DNA from: Candidatus Gastranaerophilales bacterium
GTDB lineage: Bacteria; Cyanobacteriota; Vampirovibrionia; Gastranaerophilales; Gastranaerophilaceae
Direction of reading: 5' to 3'
NCBI GenBank assembly: GCA_944322755.1
Contig: CALUPY010000019.1
Span: 1 to 51,020, forward strand
DNA: 51,020 nucleotides
This document shows, in pieces, positions 16,906 through 24,490 of the stretch. The first letter of the stretch is position 1, and every line of letters begins with the position of its first letter. The position numbers were made by a program, and so were the translations under genes. Under the pieces are notes generated by a model. It did not search any database. It saw only the letters and a list, made by a program, of their open reading frames with translations, and had not been told where the DNA came from.

Positions 16906-17712
16906 TTATAAATTATAACTTGTAAGATTAATTGCATCTAGATCGCGTTTTTCTTCAGTGCGTATTAAATAATCAATTTTTAAATTTTCTTGATATTGTT
17001 GTTCGCAGAAGTTAAGAAAAATTTGTTCAAGTTTATTATCAAAAAATTCTTGTTGGTTATCATTTAAGTCGCCATGTTCATAATCTTCAATATCTGTATA
17101 AAGATTGATATTGACACTTAAAGCTTTTTCTAATGTTTTTCTTTTACGTGTCCATTTTGCATAACAGCAGTCATCATGTTTTTCAGGATTGGAACTCTTT
17201 TCACAGAGGTTGTTATGACAAAAAACTTCTTTTTTATTAAAACTCTTTATTTTATTATTTATTTTATAAAAATCTGGCTTACCGCAATAATAACATTGCT
17301 TATATGGGCTTTCTATTCTTTTTCTAAAGTAGTCTGGTAAATCAAAAATATTCAAAAGGCTAATTTGAAACAGTGTCCAATGCAAGGCATTTAGTTTTCT
17401 CTCTATTAATAGATCATATTTTATAGACAAAGAACAATGCGCATATATATTTTCATCTAAATAATTGTTTGATAACTCAGTAGCAAGTACACTAAAAACA
17501 ATTTTTAAATCCTCTTTATTAAGATTGCAATATGGCACTATGTATATATCATAAAATTCATCTTCAGTAATATTAAGCTTTGCTAGTAGTTTTTCAGGAG
17601 GCCTTTCTATGTTTAGATTAGATTTAATTTCTTTTTCTTTTTTTGAATACCAATCTAAAAAAACGTCTGCTAGCTGATTGTATTTTCTTTTAGTTGCATT
17701 TTTTTCTCTCAT
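16906..17712 (-). CDS. Element protein with a Cys-rich zinc-finger-like segment, function unknown
   Basis: The 268-aa protein is mostly helical. At about residues 138-175 it has CYYCGKPDFY, then VFCHNNLCEK and DDCCYAKWTRKRK, which looks like a zinc-binding treble-clef or CGNR-like finger followed by a basic stretch, so nucleic-acid binding is plausible. The start is chosen at the ATG preceded by TAGGAGA; the frame is open 23 codons further upstream without a ribosome-binding site. It is divergent from the primase gene, with the origin-like region between them. Confidence 0.6.
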   Translation of the reverse strand: MREKNATKRKYNQLADVFLDWYSKKEKEIKSNLNIERPPEKLLAKLNITEDEFYDIYIVPYCNLNKEDLKIVFSVLATELSNNYLDENIYAHCSLSIKYDLLIERKLNALHWTLFQISLLNIFDLPDYFRKRIESPYKQCYYCGKPDFYKINNKIKSFNKKEVFCHNNLCEKSSNPEKHDDCCYAKWTRKRKTLEKALSVNINLYTDIEDYEHGDLNDNQQEFFDNKLEQIFLNFCEQQYQENLKIDYLIRTEEKRDLDAINLTSYNL

Positions 17713-17840
17713 ATATATTCTCCTAAATCGATTATATTGCAAATGCGTAAAATCAAACATGTAGTAAATAAATTTATACAAGGAGATAGTCTATGCAAGA
17801 TAATCTACCGAGAAGCAAGCTCTAGATAGCTACATATTAT

Positions 17841-17955
17841 CGGTTATTACGGTTAACATAATTATCTTATTTCTAAAACTCGTATAAAAATAAAAAAAAC
17901 GAAAATAAAAAATAAAAATAAAATAAATTTTTATTTTAATTAACCGATTTAACCG
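17841..17955. other. Candidate replication origin of the element (iteron-like repeats around an A/T tract)
   Basis: The left block 17841-17856 contains two CGGTTA units three nt apart. The right block 17940-17955 contains the same arrangement in inverted orientation. Between them lie about 80 bp that are nearly pure A/T, with poly-A on one side passing into poly-T. This sits directly upstream of the primase-helicase gene. The layout suggests initiator-binding iterons beside an unwinding region; a regulatory site is the alternative. Confidence 0.45.
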
Positions 17956-17990
17956 TGATTCATTGTATCAGCTAATTAAAGGAGAAAATA

Positions 17991-20567
17991 ATGCAAAATT
18001 ATGTAAAATATTTAGAAAAGTTTAATAATACAGAAAAAGTAATTGTTCAATTAAATAATAATTCAATTAAAACGTATAAAAATGTTACAGCAAATGATTA
18101 TAAAAAATTATGTAAAAAGCACTTGTTAGGTGAATCTAGGCTCGGGGTGTCACCAGAAATAGAAGGCTGTAAAGATAAAGTTTTATTTGGTGCTATAGAC
18201 ATTGATTGTCCGGATTTATTACCAAATGAAAAATATCAATTAGCATTAAAAATCAAAGATACAGCATTATCTGAGTTTCGAATAATAACAATGATAGAGA
18301 TGTCAAAAAGTAAAGGCTTTCATATATATGTACTTTTCTCTAAGCTACAAGATAGAAATTTTATAAAAAAAATGTTAGAGACAGTTGTTTCTAAAGCTAC
18401 AGATAGAAAAATTTCTAATGGAGAAATTGAAATTTTTCCAAAAGGAGAGAAAGGGAATGCAATCTTTTTACCATTTTACGGGATGTTCAAAGATGATTTC
18501 AGTATTGATGATTTGTATTTTGAAAAGAAAAAATCTTGTTTTATTAAATGGCACAGTATGGAGACAATAGAAAAGCCTCTTGAATCAATTGAACAAGCTG
18601 TGCGTAATAATGATTCTATTTTGACCTTTTTAAAACAGCTAGATGCATTACCTCCTTGCATCAGAAAAGCTGCTTTAAATTGGCGAAAAGGTGAGCGAAA
18701 TACTCTTACTTTTGCTATTGCCGGTGTCTTAAAGAAGATTTCTAATACCCCAGTTAATGTTTCAACTGAAATTATAAAACAAATTGTCGGTTTTAATAAT
18801 GACGAAGAGCTCTCCATGAGAATAAATGCCGTCCTAAATACATATAAAAGTGAAGAAATTGCTGGTTGTTCTATATTTCAATGTAAAAACCCAAATTTAT
18901 CTTTGTTAGAGCCGATTTGTGAAAATATTTGTAGCTATATAGAACAAAAACTCACAACAAAAGAAAAAGTAAGACAGATACAATACAAGAATAAGGGCAT
19001 TTTGTGCAAAGACAAAATTGCAAAACTTATAATTGAAACTATTCAAGAACAAGGTAATGTATATGTTTCGAATAATAAATATTACTTATTTCTAAAACAC
19101 GAAAAAAAAGTCCTAGGCATAACAGATGATTCAAATGAAATAAAAACACTTTTAACTAAGTGGGGTATTAATGCAGCTGAGCCACTGTTCAGATTTGTTT
19201 TACAAGAAATTTTAGCCTATTGTTCAGAAAATGCTACGAGCGTAGATATACACAGAATGGCCTACTATGATAGTCAAAAATATATATTGTATTTATACAA
19301 CACGCAAAACTCTATTTTAAAAATTACAGAAGATGCTGTAAAAGTGATTAAAAATGGAGATGAAGGTGTACTGTTTGAAGAAATGAGAGATTTTGAACCT
19401 TTTGAACTAGTTCCATTTGATAAAAACATTAATTATCTTACTTTGAATATCCTTAGTAAACTGAACTTAGAAAAAAAAGAAAATATAGACAATGTAAAAT
19501 TGTTAGAACTTTGGTTCTATAGTCTATTCTTTGAATCAATCATGAATACAAAACCTTTATTAGTTGCAATAGGAGAAAAAGGGAGTGGTAAAACATCCTC
19601 CTTAAGACGACTGGGCGAATTGTTAATGGGGAAAAATTTCAATGTTACATCTGTTTCCTCTGATATTAAGGACTTTAACACACTTATATCCAATAATTAT
19701 TTTATAGTTCTTGATAATATGGATTCACCTACAACGCAAATAAATGATACATTAGCAAGAATATCAACTGGTCAGACCTTAAAAATGAGAGATTACTATA
19801 CTACCAATAAACAAGTGAATTTTGACGTAAAGTGTTTTGTTGCTCTTACATCAAGAAAGCCACAATTTACAAGGGACGATATTGCTGACCGATTAATTTG
19901 TATTTTTTTAAAGCGATTCGATAAATTTCAAAACGAAAATAAAATAAAAAAAGAAGCCTTAAGTAAACGTAATCAAACAATGAGTTATATTGTTTCAGAA
20001 TTGCAAAACAAAATAAAAAACTTAAAAATCAATGCTAATAAAACTTTTTATACGGATTTTAGGATTGCAGATTTTGCAGTATTTGCTTTAAGCAGTGCTA
20101 ATGATGAAATAGAACGAGAATCATTAAGAGACTTATTTACCGCATTAGCAAAACAACAAAAAGATTTTGCAACGCAAGATGATATTGTTTATACGATTTT
20201 GAAAGAAATAGTGGGTTCAAAAGCTAATAAAAATAGACGTTTTACTTCAGAACAACTGTATGTTGAATTCAAGAACAAAGCTGAATTTTTAGAATTAGAT
20301 AGATTTTTTATTAGTGTTTACAGTAATCCAAAAGCGTTAACAAGTCATTTATTAAATATTAGAGCCAACATTGCTGATGAAATTATAATAAATCGAACCA
20401 AAGGACGCTCTAACGCATATTATTATTCATTTGTTGAAGTTGATACAACAAAACCACTAACCGATGCAAATGCTGTTCAAAAGTTAATGGACCTAAATGT
20501 TGAAACACAAATAAAGATGTATGAAGATTACATAAAAAACAGAACGGAGGAAGTATCTAATGAATAA
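17991..20567 (+). CDS. AEP-type primase fused to an AAA+/SF3-like helicase (replication protein)
   Basis: The 858-aa protein has an N-terminal archaeo-eukaryotic primase domain: catalytic AIDID (D70, D72), SKGFHIYVLF (H111) and EIFPKGEKGNAIFLPF (148-162), a pattern close to TOTE-type primases. The C-terminal part is an NTPase with Walker A GEKGSGKTSS (about residue 530), Walker B FIVLDNMDS (about 570) and a CFVALTSRKP...DRLICIFL sensor region. Such fusions start replication of satellites and plasmids. AAGGAG precedes the ATG. The excisionase-like gene overlaps its last 8 nt. Confidence 0.85.
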   Translation: MQNYVKYLEKFNNTEKVIVQLNNNSIKTYKNVTANDYKKLCKKHLLGESRLGVSPEIEGCKDKVLFGAIDIDCPDLLPNEKYQLALKIKDTALSEFRIITMIEMSKSKGFHIYVLFSKLQDRNFIKKMLETVVSKATDRKISNGEIEIFPKGEKGNAIFLPFYGMFKDDFSIDDLYFEKKKSCFIKWHSMETIEKPLESIEQAVRNNDSILTFLKQLDALPPCIRKAALNWRKGERNTLTFAIAGVLKKISNTPVNVSTEIIKQIVGFNNDEELSMRINAVLNTYKSEEIAGCSIFQCKNPNLSLLEPICENICSYIEQKLTTKEKVRQIQYKNKGILCKDKIAKLIIETIQEQGNVYVSNNKYYLFLKHEKKVLGITDDSNEIKTLLTKWGINAAEPLFRFVLQEILAYCSENATSVDIHRMAYYDSQKYILYLYNTQNSILKITEDAVKVIKNGDEGVLFEEMRDFEPFELVPFDKNINYLTLNILSKLNLEKKENIDNVKLLELWFYSLFFESIMNTKPLLVAIGEKGSGKTSSLRRLGELLMGKNFNVTSVSSDIKDFNTLISNNYFIVLDNMDSPTTQINDTLARISTGQTLKMRDYYTTNKQVNFDVKCFVALTSRKPQFTRDDIADRLICIFLKRFDKFQNENKIKKEALSKRNQTMSYIVSELQNKIKNLKINANKTFYTDFRIADFAVFALSSANDEIERESLRDLFTALAKQQKDFATQDDIVYTILKEIVGSKANKNRRFTSEQLYVEFKNKAEFLELDRFFISVYSNPKALTSHLLNIRANIADEIIINRTKGRSNAYYYSFVEVDTTKPLTDANAVQKLMDLNVETQIKMYEDYIKNRTEEVSNE

Positions 20568-20736
20568 CCTTTTATCTGTTCAAGATGCAGCGTGTTATCT
20601 TCATATTTCATCAAGCACACTTTATCGTTGGGTTCATTGCAAAAAGATAGAATATGTCAAAATAGGTTCAAGAGTTTTATTTACGAAGGAATCTCTCGAG
20701 ATTTTTATTCAAAATAATACAATTACCCCTAATTAA
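20560..20736 (+). CDS. xis: Excisionase-like helix-turn-helix protein (MerR/HTH_17 fold)
   Basis: A 58-aa protein whose sequence fits the excisionase family: MNNLLSVQDAACYLHISS at the start, then TLYRWVHCKKIEYVKIG and SRVLFTKESLEIFI. It would bind near the att sites and steer the integrase to excision, or act as a regulator. GGAGG lies 9 nt before the ATG. The start codon lies within the last codons of the primase gene (8-nt overlap), so the two are probably co-translated. It is immediately upstream of the integrase gene. Confidence 0.85.
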   Translation: MNNLLSVQDAACYLHISSSTLYRWVHCKKIEYVKIGSRVLFTKESLEIFIQNNTITPN

Positions 20737-20740
20737 CCCT

Positions 20741-20781
20741 GGCACTGTGAGCACCGTGCCGCATCAATGACACGGTGCTCG
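20741..20781 (+). terminator. Alternative hairpins between xis and int (terminator or attenuator)
   Basis: A perfect 10-bp inverted repeat (20749-20758 with 20771-20780) is followed by a T-rich stretch. An overlapping second hairpin GGCAC/GTGCC (20741-20745 with 20756-20760) uses part of the same left arm, so the two are mutually exclusive. This could limit read-through into the integrase gene. Confidence 0.55.
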
Positions 20782-20873
20782 TTGTGTTTAATGAATTTAA
20801 ATTAGCAAATATTTGCAATATGGCTTACAAATCTGTATACACTCGACATAATGAAATAAAGGAACAAAAACAA

Positions 20874-21983
20874 ATGGCAATAAGAAAAAATAAAAAGACG
20901 AATAAGTGGGAATTTGATTACAAAGACCTTAGAGGCAAACGGCAAATAAAGAAAGGTTTTAAAACCAAAGCAGAAGCAGAAAGAGCTTATAATAAAATGG
21001 TTGAAGATTTGAACAAAGGTTTAAATCCCGTTAATGCAAAAATGTCATTAAAAGAAGCTGGCGAGTTATATTTACGACTTCACGCAAGTTCAAATTGCAA
21101 ACCTTCTACTTACAAAACTTACTGCGGATACTTGCAAAATCTATTAGTTCCATTCTTTGGCAAGCTAAACATCAATGAAATCAGTCCTATACTTGTAAAA
21201 GAATTCATAAAACAAATGCAAGACAAAGGACACCAAAATTCAACAATCAACAAATACGTAAAATTCATAAGTGCAATCTATAACTTTATGATAGACAGTG
21301 ACGCAGCAACAAGAAATCCTATTGCAAGAATCAAATCATTAAAAGAAGTTAAAAATGATAAGATTAGAGCTTTATCAACAGAAGAAGTTCAGGCTTTATT
21401 AGCTAAAACAAAAGTTGTTTATCCAGATTTCTATCCACTATTGTTTACAGCTTTATTTACAGGTATGAGACGAGGGGAATTGTTGGCTTTAACTTGGGAT
21501 TCGATAAATTGGGTAACAGGTAAAATCACAATCGATAAAAACTATGTTAATGGAAGGTTGGGGACGCCAAAATCAAGCAAAACCAGATATGTTGATATGA
21601 GTAGTGAATTAGCAAGAGTGTTAAAAGAATGGAAACTTGCTTGTCCTCATAGTGAAATAAACTTGGTGTTTCCAAATACTGAAGGAAAATATCAAAGTGC
21701 AGATAATATGATAAAAAGAAGATTTATACCTTCATTAAATCGCGCCGGCATTGATTTAATTCGTTTCCACGATTTAAGACATACTTATGCCAGTTTGCTT
21801 CTTGCCAACGGCGCCCCAATGAAGTATGTTCAGACCCAACTGGGACACGCTTCAATCACTATGACAATGGACTTATATACCCACTTGTTGCCAGAAGTTA
21901 ATGATAAATGTGTGAATCTATTAAATAACATTGTTAATTCAACAATTACGTCCAAAGAAGAAATTAAAAGATTTGGGACTTAA
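20874..21983 (+). CDS. int: Tyrosine recombinase (integrase)
   Basis: It catalyses integration and excision of the element at tRNA-fMet. The 369-aa protein has an N-terminal arm-binding (AP2-like) domain starting AIRKNKKTNKWEFDYKD, a SAM-like core-binding domain (about 55-150) and a catalytic domain. The catalytic residues are R in TGMRRGELLAL, HDLRH (H-x-x-R), H in LGHAS and the tyrosine in MDLYTHL. I choose the ATG with AAAGGA upstream; an open stretch of 33 codons before it lacks one. A 12-bp palindrome GCAAATATTTGC (20805-20816) lies in the leader. The gene is convergent with the HNH-like gene (4-nt overlap). Confidence 0.95.
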   Translation: MAIRKNKKTNKWEFDYKDLRGKRQIKKGFKTKAEAERAYNKMVEDLNKGLNPVNAKMSLKEAGELYLRLHASSNCKPSTYKTYCGYLQNLLVPFFGKLNINEISPILVKEFIKQMQDKGHQNSTINKYVKFISAIYNFMIDSDAATRNPIARIKSLKEVKNDKIRALSTEEVQALLAKTKVVYPDFYPLLFTALFTGMRRGELLALTWDSINWVTGKITIDKNYVNGRLGTPKSSKTRYVDMSSELARVLKEWKLACPHSEINLVFPNTEGKYQSADNMIKRRFIPSLNRAGIDLIRFHDLRHTYASLLLANGAPMKYVQTQLGHASITMTMDLYTHLLPEVNDKCVNLLNNIVNSTITSKEEIKRFGT

Positions 21984-22879
21984 AATTTGTTTCCTTGAAG
22001 TTGAGGATATGATTCTATAATTTTATTTAAGATATCTTTTTTGTGATATTTCAAGAATTGTCTTTTGCCTGTTAATTCTTTAAAGTACACATCTCCCAAA
22101 TCATTCTGTTGAAATTTAGAAATATCGTTTGTTATTTGAAAAACTGCAGAATGAAATTTATCATTTCCCCAAAAACTAACACCTAAACATAATGCATCTG
22201 CGTAATAGCTTTCCCATATAATGTGACAGTCTGAAAAGAATTTTCCTTTTATAATAATATTCATGAAATCGTCTTTATACACGTTAGAATCACTAGAAAA
22301 AATACCTAATTCGCATCCTAATTTAATTTCACCAGACCTGAGTAGTTCAATAGGTTTTGCAGAATTCATTAAAGTTCTTAATTCCTTATGAAAACCATAT
22401 TTTACAAAATTTTCACCATATAAATTATAAGCAACCCCTAAAAAGAATTTTGAATAAAAACGTATGTATTTATCAATCTCAATGGTAATAGAACACTTAA
22501 ATTGCGATTGTGGTAAATAATTGGAAGCTTTTTCATATCTAGTTTTATTATTTTTATCAGTTCCATGGATTTTAAGTATAACATCTTGAGGTGAAAAAAT
22601 AACATCTGCACTTTCACCATTTAATAACTCTGAATTTTTAAAAACCGCGGAAGGAATTTTTTTGCTATATCCCTTAAATCCATAATGTTTTGTTGCAAAT
22701 TGATTTATCAAATCATTGACAAAAGGTTCATCTATAACATTACCTAATTCATTGTTTAATTTTTTATCTACAAAAATAAAAAAATCAAGTTGTCCGCCCA
22801 ATTTTTTGGGGATAATGTGTTCTTTTGTAATATCTTCTTCATTAATTTCTTTATCTGAGTATATACAATATTTTTTCAT
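21980..22879 (-). CDS. HNH-endonuclease-like protein with degenerate zinc ligands
   Basis: The 299-aa protein starts like an HNH_5 domain: KYCIYSDKEI, then ITKEHIIPKKLGG at about residues 17-29. In usual members two CxxC pairs bind zinc. Here only the first cysteine of the first pair remains, and the second pair is replaced (FVDKKLNNELG). The remaining 250 residues are not recognised. AAGGTGAT precedes the ATG. As the gene next to attR, outside the integrase, it lies in a usual cargo position; a defence role is inference, and the nuclease may be inactive or use another metal mode. Confidence 0.6.
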   Translation of the reverse strand: MKKYCIYSDKEINEEDITKEHIIPKKLGGQLDFFIFVDKKLNNELGNVIDEPFVNDLINQFATKHYGFKGYSKKIPSAVFKNSELLNGESADVIFSPQDVILKIHGTDKNNKTRYEKASNYLPQSQFKCSITIEIDKYIRFYSKFFLGVAYNLYGENFVKYGFHKELRTLMNSAKPIELLRSGEIKLGCELGIFSSDSNVYKDDFMNIIIKGKFFSDCHIIWESYYADALCLGVSFWGNDKFHSAVFQITNDISKFQQNDLGDVYFKELTGKRQFLKYHKKDILNKIIESYPQLQGNKF

Positions 22880-22894
22880 ATCACCTTAAAATAA

Positions 22895-22914
22895 TTTGCA
22901 ACTTTTTTGCAACT
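22895..22914 (+). promoter_or_regulatory. Candidate integrase arm-type binding sites (right arm)
   Basis: TTTGCAACT at 22895-22903 and 22906-22914 with a 2-nt spacer, 59 bp inside the attR core. Same orientation and geometry as 10335-10354. Confidence 0.6.
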
Positions 22915-22931
22915 TTTGCCCATTTTGTATT

Positions 22932-22964
22932 AAAAAAGGCTTCAGTCAAATGCCTGAAACCTTT
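22932..22964 (-). terminator. Element-supplied terminator for the rebuilt tRNA-fMet
   Basis: An 11-bp stem (22935-22945 with 22954-22964, one wobble) is followed on the minus strand by six T, starting 10 nt after the tRNA 3' end. It replaces the host terminator now stranded at 10117-10151. Confidence 0.8.
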
Positions 22965-22973
22965 TATTTTAAA

Positions 22974-23050
<77 letters not shown>

Positions 23051-23082
23051 ATATTAAATTTTCATTTATCGATACTTGCCGC

Positions 23083-23131
23083 AGTCTGGTTCCAGACTTA
23101 CCTCTCGTTCGAAATGACATTTAGTCATTTC
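23083..23131. repeat. Pair of hairpins upstream of tRNA-fMet
   Basis: AGTCTGG/CCAGACT (23083-23089 with 23092-23098) and GAAATGAC/GTCATTTC (23111-23118 with 23124-23131) are perfect stems. The minus-strand segment between and beyond them closely resembles part of the GC-rich element at 24185-24337, with different stem bases but preserved pairing. Confidence 0.5.
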
Positions 23132-23244
23132 TCTCTCGGCAGAGTAACCCGCGATAAATTCTCTTACACCCATTATTAAACGCTAAAAAACAAAAATCAA
23201 TACCCATGATTTGGGATATGTATACAAGTTTACACAAAACCAGG

Positions 23245-23708
23245 CTAAAGTTTGTTATAAATTGCTCCGCCAAAAAAGTCAGAATTGTTGCCGGTAAAGG
23301 AGGAGCCGGTTATTGTGGTTGTTCCGTGATTAAGAATCACTCCTCCGCTCAAGCTAAGATTTCTTATACCATTATTAAATCCGTTGAAGCCTTTTGCATT
23401 TTCATTTGCCGGATTTCCTGCATTATCTATATTTAGGGTTTGTCCTTCAGCAACAGTTATACCTTTATAATCGTTTCCGTTTATATTATGCCTGTTGCCG
23501 TTAATAGTAACTAAAGAACCACCGAAAGTTCCTAGACCCTCAGATGTGGAATTTGTTATATCAGTTTTAAATTAATTGGCGTAGTCCCTTTTTGAATAGC
23601 GTCTTTCAACTCGCTCCAGCTGGAAACATCCTGAGCTTTTACGCTTTGCACGCCCAGAAACAACAGAGCTCCGACCAGTGCAATCAAAATTTTTTTCTTC
23701 TTTTTCAT
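23245..23708 (-). pseudogene. Remnant of a Pmp/autotransporter-type adhesin, frameshifted and truncated
   Basis: The minus strand starts with a good signal peptide (MKKKKKILIALVGALLFLG, cleavage after VKA) followed by QDVSSWSELKDAIQ. After about 49 codons the frame stops. The next frame, one base away, continues at once with TDITNSTSEGLGTFGG and runs to GGAIYNKL-stop. The break lies in an A run at 23565-23568, consistent with loss of one A. SSFTGN and FGGAIYN match the FxxN and GGAI motifs of polymorphic membrane proteins. Intact relatives are far longer, so only the N-terminal 155 residues remain. Confidence 0.75.
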
Positions 23709-23760
23709 TTGTTCTATCCTTAGTTTTCTTTAATAGTTATTAATTTTTTCTGTTTTTAGC

Positions 23761-23798
23761 AAAAAACATCTCCTGCAGCTTAGCTGTTTGAAGATGTT
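23761..23798 (-). terminator. Terminator-like hairpin
   Basis: AACATCT (23765-23771) pairs with AGATGTT (23792-23798), and on the minus strand a run of T follows. It lies upstream of the adhesin remnant, so it would end a transcript coming from the gene-free side. Confidence 0.5.
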
Positions 23799-23974
23799 CT
23801 ACGTCTTTATTTCTGTATTATTGTATTCATCTCACTCAATACAGCTGATTACTAATTCCAGATTTAATTCAAACTTATATTATCATATTATTTACAAATG
23901 CATGTAATGTTTTTGAATTATTTTATTATTCAGTGCTTCTCGATGACATAGGAACGATAATATTTAATTCAGGC

Positions 23975-24004
23975 AAAAAAAATGTTTGCAGAGACTGCAA
24001 ACAT
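23975..24004 (-). terminator. Strong Rho-independent terminator on the minus strand
   Basis: A perfect 10-bp stem ATGTTTGCAG/CTGCAAACAT (23982-23991 with 23995-24004) has a 3-nt loop and is followed on the minus strand by seven T. No gene is visible upstream on that strand within 450 bp. Confidence 0.8.
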
Positions 24005-24184
24005 AAAATAAACACGAGGATATTAAGAGAGAGAGTATATGGATAAAATCTATTGTTATTATTGCATTTCAGCTTCCTGTAAAATTTAATTTCCCTTACA
24101 TTTTTATAAACAAATTTTCTTTATGAAAATTGCCTCTTTAAAAATGGATTATTACAATTTGTAAAAATTATTTTTTATAAAATT

Positions 24185-24337
24185 AGAAGCGAAATCGGTC
24201 GGGCACGCCGTGGCGAAGCCCCAGTGCCCAAGCGTAGTCGGTCGAAGAAACGGAGAAATTCGGAGAATTTCGAAGTGAGAAGTAAGACCGACGAAGCGTC
24301 CGTATTTCAAGAAGCGAAATCGGTCGGGCACGCCGTG
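24185..24337. repeat. GC-rich structured element bounded by a 28-bp direct repeat
   Basis: The same 28 bases (24185-24212 and 24310-24337) enclose a hairpin-rich core in otherwise AT-rich DNA. Stems include GGGCAC/GTGCCC (24201-24206 with 24224-24229), GTCGGTC/GACCGAC (24237-24243 with 24286-24292) and GAAATTC/GAATTTC (24255-24261 with 24265-24271). No coding frame is evident. It looks like a dispersed palindromic repeat, MITE-like unit or structured RNA. Confidence 0.6.
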
Positions 24338-24490
24338 TAAGACATACCCGAATACAGTCCCCCGGCTCAGGGAAAACAGGATTTTTAAATGCCTCTAAAT
24401 GGGCTATTTGGACTATTGAATTGACTGCTGTGTTTTTATATTCTTATAGTGTCTGATATTAGAGTTGTGCCGGTTTGATAAGGATAGTTT

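Larger units (their letters stand above)
23709..24490. other. 780-bp gene-free region with terminators and a GC-rich structured repeat
   Basis: No gene is supported on either strand. It holds two minus-strand terminators (23761-23798 and 23975-24004), an AT-rich stretch, the GC-rich repeat at 24185-24337 and the leader of the TPR gene. Two minus-strand terminators without a gene suggest lost genes or a small RNA. Confidence 0.6.

Noticed and set aside
20775-20873. 33-codon N-terminal extension of the integrase
   Set aside because: No ribosome-binding site, and its first bases lie in the right arm of a hairpin; the ATG at 20874 has AAAGGA and fits the normal integrase start.
23206-23436. 76-codon plus-strand frame opposite the adhesin remnant
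   Set aside because: It is the antisense shadow of the Pmp-like pseudogene, whose minus-strand reading gives family motifs.
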